Below, one piece after another: positions 1-8,730 of a stretch of DNA of 64,000 nt. The DNA is from Streptomyces bluensis (lineage in GTDB: Bacteria; Actinomycetota; Actinomycetes; Streptomycetales; Streptomycetaceae). Position numbers and translations under genes: made by a program. The notes under the pieces are model-generated. The model had not been told where the DNA came from. It was given only the letters and a program-made list of their open reading frames with translations, and made no database searches. The stretch is from the NCBI RefSeq assembly GCF_014650715.1, contig NZ_BMVM01000004.1, forward strand, positions 1 to 64,000. Direction: 5' to 3'. Within the stretch, counting starts at the first letter, position 1. Each line of letters starts with the position of its first letter.

Positions 1-355
1 GAGACTCTCTCGCGGCTTTCCTCCGGGCGCTTCCCTTCGGTGTTTCCGACTCTATCAGTGTTTTTCCTTCTCTCTGACCACCGTCCTGCGGACACGCAGA
101 AGGGACCTCAAGAGAGGATCTGACAAGTTGGATGCTGCCGGACTGGGACACTTGATCGTGTCGCTCGGCCCCAAGCAGGGGTACGACTGTACATCTGGGT
201 CTGGAGCGCGCGCAAACCGATTACGCGGGGCTCGACGGCCGTCATCCCGTACGACTCACACGGAACCGGCAGTTCATATGACATACCCTGCTCCCCAGTG
301 CGCCGTCCGGGACAGGCAGTGACGGCCCATATGAATCTCCTCTGGGAGGCTTCCC
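1..355 (+). promoter_or_regulatory. Upstream region of crr, no gene
   Basis: No convincing coding region lies here. It is the 5' region of the PTS gene crr and must hold its promoter. The last bases before the crr start contain a good ribosome binding site (GGGAGG, six bases before the ATG). DasR sites are known upstream of PTS genes in Streptomyces, but I could not find a full dre-type palindrome (two halves of TGGTCT/AGACCA) here. Confidence 0.5.
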
Positions 356-805
356 ATGACCACCGTGACGTCCCCCCTTGCCGGGCGGGCCATCGGACTC
401 GCCGCGGTACCCGACCCCGTCTTCTCGGGAGCGATGGTAGGACCCGGTACCGCAATCGACCCCGTACGGGAGGCCTCCGAGGCCGTCGCTCCCGTGGACG
501 GGGTTGTCGTATCTCTCCATCCCCATGCCTTCGTCGTGGTCGACAGTGGCGGCCACGGCGTGCTCACCCACCTCGGCGTCGACACCGTGCAGCTCAACGG
601 TGAGGGCTTCGAACTGCTCGTCAATAAGGGCGACACCGTGGCGCGCGGCCAAGCCGTGGTGCGTTGGAACCCCACCGCCGTCGAGACTGCGGGCAAGTCT
701 CCGATCTGCCCGATCGTGGCGATCGAGGCCACGGCCGACTCTCTCACCGGTCTCCGCGTCGACGGTGACGTCAAGGCCGGCGACGAACTTTTCGGCTGGC
801 AGTGA
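356..805 (+). CDS. crr: PTS system EIIA-Glc-type phosphocarrier
   Basis: A 149-residue cytoplasmic EIIA of the glucose superfamily. It takes phosphate from HPr and passes it to EIIB domains of sugar permeases; in streptomycetes the Crr protein serves N-acetylglucosamine uptake. The whole protein is one EIIA domain. The THLG motif carries the phospho-acceptor histidine (residue 72), and His57 in HPHAFVV matches the second active-site histidine of the E. coli protein. It ends in the usual ELFGW-type tail. The ATG follows GGGAGG closely. ptsI begins 78 bases downstream on the same strand, the crr-ptsI order known in S. coelicolor. The HPr gene is not in the window. Confidence 0.95.
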   Translation: MTTVTSPLAGRAIGLAAVPDPVFSGAMVGPGTAIDPVREASEAVAPVDGVVVSLHPHAFVVVDSGGHGVLTHLGVDTVQLNGEGFELLVNKGDTVARGQAVVRWNPTAVETAGKSPICPIVAIEATADSLTGLRVDGDVKAGDELFGWQ

Positions 806-883
806 CAGCAACGCCGTACGAGACGGCAAGCAGGGACAACCACCGCGGCGGTGGGATCCGCCGCACTATCGGAGACGGGTGAG

Positions 884-2554
884 ATGGAGACAACGCTGCG
901 AGGCGTCGGTGTGAGCCACGGTGTGGCGATCGGCGAGGTTCGGCACATGGGAACGGCGGTCCTGGAGCCGCCCGCCAAGCAGATACCTGCGGAGGAAGTG
1001 GAGCGTGAGCAGGGGCGCGCCCGCAAAGCGGTGGAAGCCGTGGCGGCCGATCTGATAGCACGGGGCAACCTGGCGGGTGGAGAGGCCCAGGCGGTGCTCG
1101 AAGCCCAGGCCATGATGGCGCAGGATCCCGAGTTGATGGCGGACGTGGACCGCCGAATCACTGTCGGCAGCACGGCCGAGCGCGCGGTCTACGACGCGTT
1201 CGCCGCGTATCGGGCGCTGCTGGCGGGCGCCGGTGAATATCTTGCCGGTCGCGTGGCCGACCTGGACGACGTGCGGAACCGTATCGTCGCCCGGCTGCTC
1301 GGGGTACCCATGCCGGGGGTGCCGGACAGCGACGAGCCGTACGTTCTTATTGCGCGTGATCTGGCGCCGGCCGACACCGCGCTGCTGGATCCGACGCTCG
1401 TGCTTGGTTTCGTGACCGAGGAAGGCGGGCCGACCAGCCACAGTGCCATCCTGGCGCGGGCGCTCGGAGTACCGGCCGTGGTCGCGCTGCCGGGTGCCGG
1501 TGATCTGCCCGAGGGCACGGTGATCGCCGTGGACGGCAGCACAGGTGAGATCTTCGTGGAGCCGAGCGCGGAGAAGAAGGCCGAGTTGGAGGGCGCGGCG
1601 GCGGAGCGCAAGGCGGCGCTGTCGGCTTCGACCGGTCCGGGTGCCACCTCCGACGGGCACAAGGTACCGCTGCTGGCCAATGTGGGTGGGCCCGCTGATG
1701 TGCCGGCCGCCGTGGAGGCCGGGGCCGAGGGTGTCGGCCTCTTCCGTACCGAGTTCCTCTTCTTGGACGACAGCGAGAAGGCGCCGTCGGAGGATAAGCA
1801 GGTCGAGGCGTACCGGCAGGTGCTGGCGGCGTTCCCCGAGGGCCGTGTCGTCGTGCGTGTGCTCGACGCGGGCGCTGACAAGCCGCTGGACTTCCTGACC
1901 CCGGCGGACGAGCCGAACCCGGCACTGGGCGTGCGGGGGCTGCGGACCCTCCTTGATCACCCGGAGGTGCTGCGGACCCAGCTGACCGCTCTGGCGAAGG
2001 CCGCGGAGGGGTTGCCGGTCTACCTGGAGGTCATGGCTCCGATGGTGGCGGACCGTACGGACGCCAAGGCGTTCGCGGACGCGTGCCGTGCGGCCGGGCT
2101 CCAGGCGAAGTTCGGGGCCATGGTGGAGATCCCGTCGGCGGCGCTGCGGGCCCGGTCGATCCTGCAGGAGGTCGAGTTCCTGTCGCTCGGGACGAACGAC
2201 CTCGCGCAGTACACGTTCGCCGCGGACCGTCAGGTGGGCGCGGTGTCCCGGCTGCAGGACCCGTGGCAGCCCGCGCTGCTCGACCTGGTGGCGCTGTCCG
2301 CGGAAGCCGCGAATGCCGAGGGCAAGAGCTGCGGTGTCTGTGGTGAGGCGGCGTCCGACCCACTGCTGGCGTGTGTGTTGACCGGTCTGGGTGTCACCTC
2401 GCTGTCCATGGGGGCGGCATCGATTCCGTATGTGCGGGCGACGCTGGCGAAGTACACGCTGGCGCAGTGCGAGCGTGCGGCGGCTGCGGCGCGTGCGGCG
2501 GACACCGCTGAGGAGGCGCGCAACGCGGCTCAGGCGGTGCTGTCCGGCGAGTAA
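884..2554 (+). CDS. ptsI: Phosphoenolpyruvate-protein phosphotransferase (PTS enzyme I)
   Basis: Enzyme I starts the PTS relay by autophosphorylating from PEP and passing phosphate to HPr. The reading frame is open upstream to 851, but the ATG at 884 follows GGAGACGGGTGAG and starts the normal enzyme I N-terminus (METTLRGVGVSHGVAIGEV), giving 556 residues, the usual length. Domains in order: N-terminal HPr-binding domain (about 1-120), phosphohistidine swivel domain with GGPTSHSAIL (His186 is the phospho-acceptor), and a C-terminal PEP-binding TIM barrel (about 250-540) with the AMVEIPSAAL motif and the active-site cysteine in CGVCGEAASD. It lies directly after crr and is followed by a strong hairpin terminator. 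Confidence 0.96.
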   Translation: METTLRGVGVSHGVAIGEVRHMGTAVLEPPAKQIPAEEVEREQGRARKAVEAVAADLIARGNLAGGEAQAVLEAQAMMAQDPELMADVDRRITVGSTAERAVYDAFAAYRALLAGAGEYLAGRVADLDDVRNRIVARLLGVPMPGVPDSDEPYVLIARDLAPADTALLDPTLVLGFVTEEGGPTSHSAILARALGVPAVVALPGAGDLPEGTVIAVDGSTGEIFVEPSAEKKAELEGAAAERKAALSASTGPGATSDGHKVPLLANVGGPADVPAAVEAGAEGVGLFRTEFLFLDDSEKAPSEDKQVEAYRQVLAAFPEGRVVVRVLDAGADKPLDFLTPADEPNPALGVRGLRTLLDHPEVLRTQLTALAKAAEGLPVYLEVMAPMVADRTDAKAFADACRAAGLQAKFGAMVEIPSAALRARSILQEVEFLSLGTNDLAQYTFAADRQVGAVSRLQDPWQPALLDLVALSAEAANAEGKSCGVCGEAASDPLLACVLTGLGVTSLSMGAASIPYVRATLAKYTLAQCERAAAAARAADTAEEARNAAQAVLSGE

Positions 2555-2561
2555 CGCCAGT

Positions 2562-2602
2562 CGCCGGGGGCGCTCCGCCTTTTGGGTGGAGCGCCCCCGG
2601 CG
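2562..2602. terminator. Bidirectional hairpin terminator between ptsI and the minus-strand hypothetical gene
   Basis: An 18-base inverted repeat (2562-2579 with 2585-2602, one mismatch) is separated by a short T-rich loop. It sits between the ptsI stop and the stop of the converging gene, so it can serve both. Confidence 0.85.
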
Positions 2603-2605
2603 CGT

Positions 2606-3502
2606 TCAGTGGGCGTGGCCTCCCCTCAGCGTGTCTGTGTCCCCGAGGTCGGGTGGGGCGCAGTAGTCGACGCCTGATTCAGGGGAAACGAGGTCACCGG
2701 ATTCGATGTCGGTGCAGTAGGCGTCGAAGACCTCGCCCGCGGTGAGGGGTTTGAGTCCTTCACCGCGCAGGCGCCAGCCGTAGACGCGGTCGGTCGAGTC
2801 GGGGGCACTGGCGCGCACGACGAGGCCGCCGGCGCTTTGGGTGGCGATACCCACGGCCAGGACCGTGGTGAATTCGAGGCCTTCCGTTTCGTCGAGGTGG
2901 ATCGTGCCGTCGGGCTTCTCGTCCGCCCATAGAGCGGCGACGAGTGGTTCGGGTGTGGCCGAGACGCTGCACACCAGATGCCGCTCGCCCGGCCCCGCGG
3001 TGTCGAGGATGCGTGTGAGCAGGTCGGAGGCGCGGAGGAAGGCAGCGCGTCCGATGTCCTCACCGCAGGATGCGCAGGCGCCGATGCCGGCCAGGAGTGT
3101 GGTCGCGTACTGCCATGTGGCCTGGCGGACGGCCTCGTCGACGAGTTCGGGGACGAGTTCGTCGAGGGGCTGTCCTTGGTACGGGAGGCTGGGGCCCGTA
3201 GCGGCCAGTTCGGCCGTGAAGCGGGTGCGGCTGGCCGGAGCGTCGGGTTCGAGGCCGGTCTCGGCGCAGAATTCCGCGTACTCCTCGGGGTCGAAGAGGG
3301 CGACGGTGGTGTGGCTGCCTTGAGAGGCGAGCGTCCGGAGCAGGGCCTCGACTTGTTGGAGGTAGGTGGTGTGGTCGTCGAAGGTGAAGGTGCGGTAGCG
3401 CCGCATCGCCGTGAAATCGTGCTCGTCTGTGAGCAGGCCGATGGTGCCGGCGATTTCACGGCGCAGGACGCGTCGCATGGTCTGGTGCCGGGTGTGTGCC
3501 AT
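2606..3502 (-). CDS. Conserved hypothetical protein, 298 residues
   Basis: I do not recognise a family. The ATG at 3502 (MAHTRHQTMRRVLRREI) follows a very strong ribosome binding site (GGGGGAAAG) and is preferred over an in-frame ATG eleven codons upstream. The product is acidic apart from a basic N-terminus, soluble-looking, and has no signal peptide or membrane segment. A CASCGEDIG motif and further C-terminal cysteines (AYCTD, VDYCAPP) might bind metal, but spacing does not fit a standard zinc ribbon. It converges on ptsI across a shared terminator and is transcribed away from the region upstream of the acetoacetyl-CoA synthetase stop. The same position next to ptsI in S. coelicolor also holds a hypothetical gene, as far as I recall. 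Confidence 0.75.
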   Translation of the reverse strand: MAHTRHQTMRRVLRREIAGTIGLLTDEHDFTAMRRYRTFTFDDHTTYLQQVEALLRTLASQGSHTTVALFDPEEYAEFCAETGLEPDAPASRTRFTAELAATGPSLPYQGQPLDELVPELVDEAVRQATWQYATTLLAGIGACASCGEDIGRAAFLRASDLLTRILDTAGPGERHLVCSVSATPEPLVAALWADEKPDGTIHLDETEGLEFTTVLAVGIATQSAGGLVVRASAPDSTDRVYGWRLRGEGLKPLTAGEVFDAYCTDIESGDLVSPESGVDYCAPPDLGDTDTLRGGHAH

Positions 3503-3587
3503 CTTTCCCCCTGTGTGCAGTCGATCAATGCTCACTCACAGTAACCGGCGGCACTGACAACGCCCGCTGGGCAGGGGAACGGGTGAC

Positions 3588-5564
3588 TCAGGAGCGTTCG
3601 CGGGCCAGGTCCTCGTAGAAGGGCAGGAGGTCGAGGTTGTCGATGGAGCCGGGATTGACTGCCTTTTCCAGGGGTGTGCCCTGGAGGAGGCGCTTCACTG
3701 GGACCTCGATGCGTTTGCCGGTCAGAGTGTGCGGGATCCCGGGGACCTCGATGACTTCGTCGGGGACATGGCGTGGGGAGAGCTGTTCGCGGATGGTCTG
3801 TTTGATGCGGTTCAGGAGGGCCTCGTCGAGGACGGCTCCGGGGGCGAGATGGACGAAGAGGGGCATCCAGTAGCCCCCATCGGGCTGTTCGATACCGATG
3901 ACGAGGGATTCCTTGATCTCAGGGAGGCGCTCGACGGCTTCGTAGATGTCGGCCGAGCCCATGCGGACGCCCTGGCGGTTGAGGGTGGAGTCGGAGCGTC
4001 CGTGGATCACGACGGAGCCGCGTGAGGTGACGGTGATCCAGTCACCGTGGCGCCAGACGTCGGGGTAGGTGTCGAAGTAGCTGTCGTGGTAGCGGGCACC
4101 GTCGGGGTCGTTCCAGAAGTAGATCGGCATGGACGGCATCGGGTTGGTGACCACGAGTTCGCCGACTTCGTCGGTGACGGGTTTACCGCTGGGGTCCCAG
4201 GACTGGAGGTCGGTGCCGAGGCCTGGAGCCTGGAGTTCACCGATGTACACGGGGAGGGTGGGGACGGCTCCCGCGAAGCAGGAGCACACGTCGGTGCCGC
4301 CGCTGACGGAGGCGATCCACAGGTCGGCCCCGGCTTCTGCGAACTCGTCGTGCAGCCAGCGGAAGCCGTCCGGCGGCAGCGGTGAACCCGTGGTACCGAC
4401 ACACTGCACGCGGGAGAGGTCGTAGTCGCGTGCGGGGTGGACGCCGGTCTTGCGGCAGGCCATGACGTAGGCAGCGGAGGTGCCGAAGAGGGTCGCTCCG
4501 GTGCGTTCGGCCACGCGCCACTGGGCGCCGGTGTCCGGGTATCCGGGGCTGCCGTCGTACAGGACGATCGTGGTGCCGGTGAGCAGGCCGGAGACGAGGA
4601 AGTTCCACATCATCCAGCCGGTGGAGGTGTACCAGAAGAATCGGTCCTCGGGGCCCAGGTCGCAGTGGAGGCCGAGTTGTTTGAGGTGCTCGATCAGGAT
4701 GCCGCCCTGGGACTGGACGATGGCCTTGGGAAGGCCGGTGGTGCCGGAGGAGTACAGGACCCACAGGGGGTGGTCGAAAGGAACCTGCTCGAAGACGGGT
4801 TCCACGTCCTCGGAGGTCAACGCGGACCACTCCAGCGCGCCGTCCGGGGTTTCGGTGCCCAGGAGCGGGATGTGGACGACAGCGCGCAGGGTGGGCAGTT
4901 CGCGGCGGAGTTCGGCGACGGTGTCGCGACGGTCGTGCTCCTTGCCGCCGTAGCGGTAGCCGTCGACGGTGAACAGGACGACCGGTTCGACCTGCTGGAA
5001 GCGGTCGAGGACGCTGCGTGCCCCGAAGTCGGGGGCGCAGGATGTCCAGACGCCGCCGACGGCGGCCGTGGCGAGGAGGGCGACGACGGCCTGGGGAACG
5101 TTGGGGAGGTAACCGCTGACGCGGTCTCCGGGGCGTACGCCGAGGGTACGCAGTCCGGCGGCGAGCGAGGCGACCTGGCGGCGCAGTTCGGACCAGGTCA
5201 CCGGGTATGGCTCGTGGGTCTCGTCGACGTGCAGCAGTGCCGGTTCGTCCGCGCGGGTGGCGGCGGCGCGGAGGGCGTGTTCGGCGTAGTTGAGGGTCGC
5301 TCCGGGGAACCATTCGGCGCCCGGCATGCTGCGATCGCCGAGTACGCGCGCGTAGGGGGTGGAGAACCGTACGTCGAACCACTCGGTGACGGCTTTCCAG
5401 AAGCTCTCCAGCTCCTCGACGGACCAGCGGTGCAGGGCCGCGTATCCGCCCTCGGCCGGGGCACCGTGGTGCTCGGCGGCCCATGCCTGGAACTTCGTGA
5501 TCTGTGCCCGGGCGATGCGTTCCTGATCAGGCTGCCAGAGCGGTGCGGGCTTCGCTGAGGTCAT
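3588..5564 (-). CDS. Acetoacetate-CoA ligase (acetoacetyl-CoA synthetase)
   Basis: A 658-residue ANL-superfamily ligase that activates acetoacetate with ATP and CoA, feeding ketone bodies into lipid or polyketide precursor pools. It has the ACAS N-terminal domain (about 40-95), the AMP-binding P-loop-like motif YSSGTTGLPKA (about 280), the adenine-contact motif VGTTGSPLPP, the RHGDW motif with the ribose-binding aspartate, the hinge GRSDSTLNRQGVRMG, and the C-terminal catalytic lysine in HTLTGKRIEVPVKRLL. Length and the extended N-terminus fit acetoacetyl-CoA rather than acetyl-CoA synthetase or simple fatty acyl-CoA ligases. The gene is transcribed divergently from the glycosidase, with a 200-base shared upstream region. 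Confidence 0.92.
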   Translation of the reverse strand: MTSAKPAPLWQPDQERIARAQITKFQAWAAEHHGAPAEGGYAALHRWSVEELESFWKAVTEWFDVRFSTPYARVLGDRSMPGAEWFPGATLNYAEHALRAAATRADEPALLHVDETHEPYPVTWSELRRQVASLAAGLRTLGVRPGDRVSGYLPNVPQAVVALLATAAVGGVWTSCAPDFGARSVLDRFQQVEPVVLFTVDGYRYGGKEHDRRDTVAELRRELPTLRAVVHIPLLGTETPDGALEWSALTSEDVEPVFEQVPFDHPLWVLYSSGTTGLPKAIVQSQGGILIEHLKQLGLHCDLGPEDRFFWYTSTGWMMWNFLVSGLLTGTTIVLYDGSPGYPDTGAQWRVAERTGATLFGTSAAYVMACRKTGVHPARDYDLSRVQCVGTTGSPLPPDGFRWLHDEFAEAGADLWIASVSGGTDVCSCFAGAVPTLPVYIGELQAPGLGTDLQSWDPSGKPVTDEVGELVVTNPMPSMPIYFWNDPDGARYHDSYFDTYPDVWRHGDWITVTSRGSVVIHGRSDSTLNRQGVRMGSADIYEAVERLPEIKESLVIGIEQPDGGYWMPLFVHLAPGAVLDEALLNRIKQTIREQLSPRHVPDEVIEVPGIPHTLTGKRIEVPVKRLLQGTPLEKAVNPGSIDNLDLLPFYEDLARERS

Positions 5565-5738
5565 GGGGCGGCTCCCGGGACTGTGCGCGTCGTATGCGGC
5601 TGTCGCGCACGGGTTGGGGTGTGCGCGTCACACGGCTGACACGGACGATGCCATGTGATCGACTTCTACACCAGGGTGCGCCGCACATGGTCGGTGCCGT
5701 AAAGATGTGCCGCCACCACGGGTGAACGGCAGTTGAAC

Positions 5739-5760
5739 GACTCATCGCCATGGGTGAGTC
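5739..5760. promoter_or_regulatory. Inverted repeat in the acetoacetyl-CoA synthetase/glycosidase divergent region
   Basis: GACTCA at 5739-5744 and TGAGTC at 5755-5760 form a six-base inverted repeat with a ten-base spacer, just before the glycosidase ribosome binding site. It could be an operator over the early transcribed region. No cognate regulator lies next to it. Confidence 0.3.
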
Positions 5761-5778
5761 AGTGGCAGGGTGAGCAGC

Positions 5779-8145
5779 ATGGACGGTCGTGACCTGGTGC
5801 GTTCGGTGAAGGCGGTCGGCTCGGCGGGGGCGGCGCAGGGTTTGCGCACCGTGCGGGCCGCATGGCGAAGAAGGCGTGCGGATGCAGCCGGGCTGCCCGA
5901 GCGGGGAGCTGAGCGAGCGCGGGTGCCCGGCCCCGTGCGGGAGGTGGAGCCGGGGCCCGGTGGCGGCGTCGTCCGGTTCGCCCGGTCGGAGCTGCAGATC
6001 ACCGTCACCGCGAGCGGCGCTGTGTTCTGGGGCTGGGACGGTGCCGGGCCGGAGCCCTCGTACGCGCTCGCGGACCGGAGCCCGGAACCCGATCCACGGG
6101 CCGTTCTGGAGCCGGACAAGGACGGTGCCTGGCGGGTGGTGGCGGAGCGGGTCACGGTCATCGTCTCGCGGCACGGAGCCGTCGAGGTGCAGACGCCCGG
6201 CGGGGTGCTCCTGCGGCGGGACTTGCCGCCCCGCTGGTGGGAGCCGGCGGCTGGGGGCACGGCGCGCTGGATGCAGCGTTCCGAGGTGCCGGCCGACGCG
6301 CGGTTCTTCGGTCTGGGAGGGCGTGCGTCGGGGCCTCGGCTGCGTGAGGGAACGTACCGCCTGTGGAACACCGACCCCGGGCACACGTTCGTTCCCGGTG
6401 ACGATCCGCTGTACATCACCATGCCGGTGCAGATGGTGGTGGCCGACGCGGGCACACACCTGGTGTTCCACGACACCTCGTGGGACGGCACAGTGACGTT
6501 GCGCGAGGGTGAGGAGGGCGCCGGTTCCGGGCACGACCGGGCGGGGAGGAGCGAGTTGCGCGTGGACGGCGGCCCGTTGCGCTGCTGGATGGTGGTGGGC
6601 ACCCCCGCGCGCGTGCTCCACACCTGGGCCGCGCTCACCGGGGCGCCCGCGCTGCCGCCCGCGTGGGCGTTGGGGCACCATCACGCGCGGTGGGGCTTCG
6701 GGAGCGAGCAGGAGGTGCGGCGGATCGTCTCGGGCTATCGGGAGCACGATCTGCCGCTGGACGCGGTCCATCTGGACATCGACCACCACGACGCGCACCA
6801 GGTGTTCACGGTCGACAAGGAGCGTTTCCCGAAGCTGCCGGTGCTCGCCGAGGAGCTGCGGCGGGAAGGGATCCGGCTGGTGTCGATCGTTGATCCGGCT
6901 GTCAGGGCCGAGCCGGGCAACGAGGTGTACGACGGCGGGACGGCCGAGGACGCGTTCGTGCGGGACGCGGCGGGCCGGACCGTGGAGGGCGTGGTGTGGG
7001 CCGGGGAGTCGGTGTACCCGGACTTCACGCGTGCGCAGGTGCGCGAGTGGTGGGGCGGGCTGTACGAGGAGCGGCTGGCACAGGGTTTCGCGGGGTTCTG
7101 GCATGACATGAACGAGCCGACGTCGTTCACGGCCTTCGGGGAGAACACGCTGCCACGGTCCGCGCGGCACGATCTGGACGGCCGGGGCGGTGACCATCGC
7201 GAGGCGCACAACGTGTACGCACTGTGTATGGCCCGGGCCGGGTACGAGGGCCTGCGGAGACTCGTCCCCGAGGAGCGGCCGTTTCTGTTCTCGCGCTCCG
7301 GGTGGGTCGGCATGCAGCGCTACGGGGGCACGTGGTCGGGGGACGTGGCGACTGGCTGGCCTGGGCTGCGCGCATCGCTGTCGCTGGTGATGGGGCTGGG
7401 GCTGTGCGGGGTGCCGTATTCGGGCCCCGACGTCGGGGGTTTCGACGGGAGCCCGTCTCCGGAGCTGTATCTGCGGTGGTTCCAACTGGGCGCGTATCTG
7501 CCGCTGTTCCGTACCCACGCGAGTCTGCGGGCGGGGCGCAGGGAGCCCTGGGAGTTCGGGGACGAGGTACTGGCACACGCGCGCGTGGCGCTCGTCGGGC
7601 GGCGGCGTCTGCTGCCGTACTTCATGACGTTGGCGCATCTGGCGCGGCGTACGGGAGCGCCGTATGTGCGGCCGGTCTGGTGGGGCGCGCCCGAGGACCG
7701 GGCGCTGCGCGACTGCGAGGACGCCTTCCTGCTCGGTGACTCTCTGCTGGTGGCGCCCGTGCTGGATCCGGGTACCGACCGGCGCGCGGTGCAGCTGCCG
7801 CGGGGGCGCTGGTACGACACGGTGACCGAGGAGGTGTACGAGGGGCCGGGGCAGGTGCTGGTCGAGGCGCCTCTGTCGCGGATCCCGGTGCTCGCGCGCG
7901 CGGGCGCCGTCCTGCCCGTCCGCGGCTCCGACGGCGGACTGGAGCTGGAGGCGTGGGCGCCGGACCACGGCCGGACCGGGGGTGGGCTCGTGGTGGCCGA
8001 CGCGGGAGAGGGCTGGGACGAACCGGAGGTCGAACGCTATGTGACGCGCTGGAAGAAGCGGCAGGTGGTCGTGAAGCGGGGCGGGCACGACGGCCGGGGC
8101 GAGCCCCCGTATCCGGTGCGGGTACGCGGGCTCGCCCGGCCGTGA
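5779..8145 (+). CDS. Glycoside hydrolase family 31 alpha-glycosidase
   Basis: A 788-residue retaining alpha-glycosidase, probably alpha-glucosidase or alpha-xylosidase, that releases terminal sugars from oligosaccharides. I see no signal peptide, so it likely works on imported sugars. The N-terminal half is the beta-sandwich galactose-mutarotase-like domain (about 60-260). The TIM barrel follows, with the nucleophile aspartate in WHDMNEP and the acid/base aspartate region in TWSGDVATGW, then GPDVGGFDG and RTHASLRAG. C-terminal beta domains carry LPRGRWYDT. I chose the ATG at 5779 because AGGGTGA sits five bases before it; a GTG nine bases upstream in frame is possible. Residues 20-40 are arginine-rich, so the annotated N-terminus could be slightly long. 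Confidence 0.9.
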   Translation: MDGRDLVRSVKAVGSAGAAQGLRTVRAAWRRRRADAAGLPERGAERARVPGPVREVEPGPGGGVVRFARSELQITVTASGAVFWGWDGAGPEPSYALADRSPEPDPRAVLEPDKDGAWRVVAERVTVIVSRHGAVEVQTPGGVLLRRDLPPRWWEPAAGGTARWMQRSEVPADARFFGLGGRASGPRLREGTYRLWNTDPGHTFVPGDDPLYITMPVQMVVADAGTHLVFHDTSWDGTVTLREGEEGAGSGHDRAGRSELRVDGGPLRCWMVVGTPARVLHTWAALTGAPALPPAWALGHHHARWGFGSEQEVRRIVSGYREHDLPLDAVHLDIDHHDAHQVFTVDKERFPKLPVLAEELRREGIRLVSIVDPAVRAEPGNEVYDGGTAEDAFVRDAAGRTVEGVVWAGESVYPDFTRAQVREWWGGLYEERLAQGFAGFWHDMNEPTSFTAFGENTLPRSARHDLDGRGGDHREAHNVYALCMARAGYEGLRRLVPEERPFLFSRSGWVGMQRYGGTWSGDVATGWPGLRASLSLVMGLGLCGVPYSGPDVGGFDGSPSPELYLRWFQLGAYLPLFRTHASLRAGRREPWEFGDEVLAHARVALVGRRRLLPYFMTLAHLARRTGAPYVRPVWWGAPEDRALRDCEDAFLLGDSLLVAPVLDPGTDRRAVQLPRGRWYDTVTEEVYEGPGQVLVEAPLSRIPVLARAGAVLPVRGSDGGLELEAWAPDHGRTGGGLVVADAGEGWDEPEVERYVTRWKKRQVVVKRGGHDGRGEPPYPVRVRGLARP

Positions 8146-8146
8146 A

Positions 8147-8683
8147 TCAGACGTACCTGCCCTCGAAGAACGCCTGCACGGCCCGGGTGTGCAGCGGGAA
8201 GGCGAGTTCCGCTGGCCTGTGCAGCAGTTGCCAGCCCTCCGTCTCGTCCGTGGCGGCGGACGGGGGCAGGCCGGCGGCCGGGCGCTCCGGTAGGAGCCCG
8301 AAGAGGAGCAGGTGGCCGTCGGGTGAGCTCATCGCGTCGGCGAGGCGCACGTCGCGCTCGGGGGCGTCGATGCCCGTCTCCTCCTTGAGCTCGCGGACGA
8401 CGGCGCCGCGCCAGTCCTCCTGTTGCTCGATGAACCCTCCGGGCAGGGCAGTGCCCCCGCGCGCGGGAGCGATGGTTCGAGTGATGACGACCAGGGCTGT
8501 GCCCTTGGTGTCGTACACGGGCTGCAGCGCGACCGCTACGGGCAGCGGGTTGCGGTAAGCGACCGTGTGGCAGGCCGGGCAGGTGCGGGGCCAGCCGGAG
8601 ACGCCCTCTCCGTAGGGCGCTCCGCAGCTCGAACAGTGGGAGCTCCGTGCGGAGTTGGCGTTGGGTTGTTGAATTGCGGACAC
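8147..8683 (-). CDS. Nudix hydrolase with N-terminal zinc ribbon
   Basis: A 178-residue protein of the Nudix superfamily, which cleaves nucleoside-diphosphate-linked substrates; zinc-ribbon Nudix proteins include NADH pyrophosphatase-like enzymes. Residues about 17-39 form a zinc ribbon (CSSC followed by CPAC). The Nudix box is complete: GGFIEQQE, then seven residues, then RELKEETG, giving all metal-binding glutamates. The open frame runs upstream into the dipeptidase gene; the GTG at 8683 puts the zinc ribbon near the N-terminus and avoids that overlap, but its ribosome binding site is poor. It converges on the GH31 gene with one base between the two stops. The substrate cannot be told from sequence. 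Confidence 0.88.
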   Translation of the reverse strand: MSAIQQPNANSARSSHCSSCGAPYGEGVSGWPRTCPACHTVAYRNPLPVAVALQPVYDTKGTALVVITRTIAPARGGTALPGGFIEQQEDWRGAVVRELKEETGIDAPERDVRLADAMSSPDGHLLLFGLLPERPAAGLPPSAATDETEGWQLLHRPAELAFPLHTRAVQAFFEGRYV

Positions 8684-8730
8684 GCGGCGGACTGTATCCG
8701 ATCGCGTGAGAGGCGTCTCCCGGGGGCGGC

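Noticed and set aside
5660..5690. DasR-like site between acetoacetyl-CoA synthetase and glycosidase genes
   Set aside because: CTTCTACACCAG has a partial right half but no matching left half.
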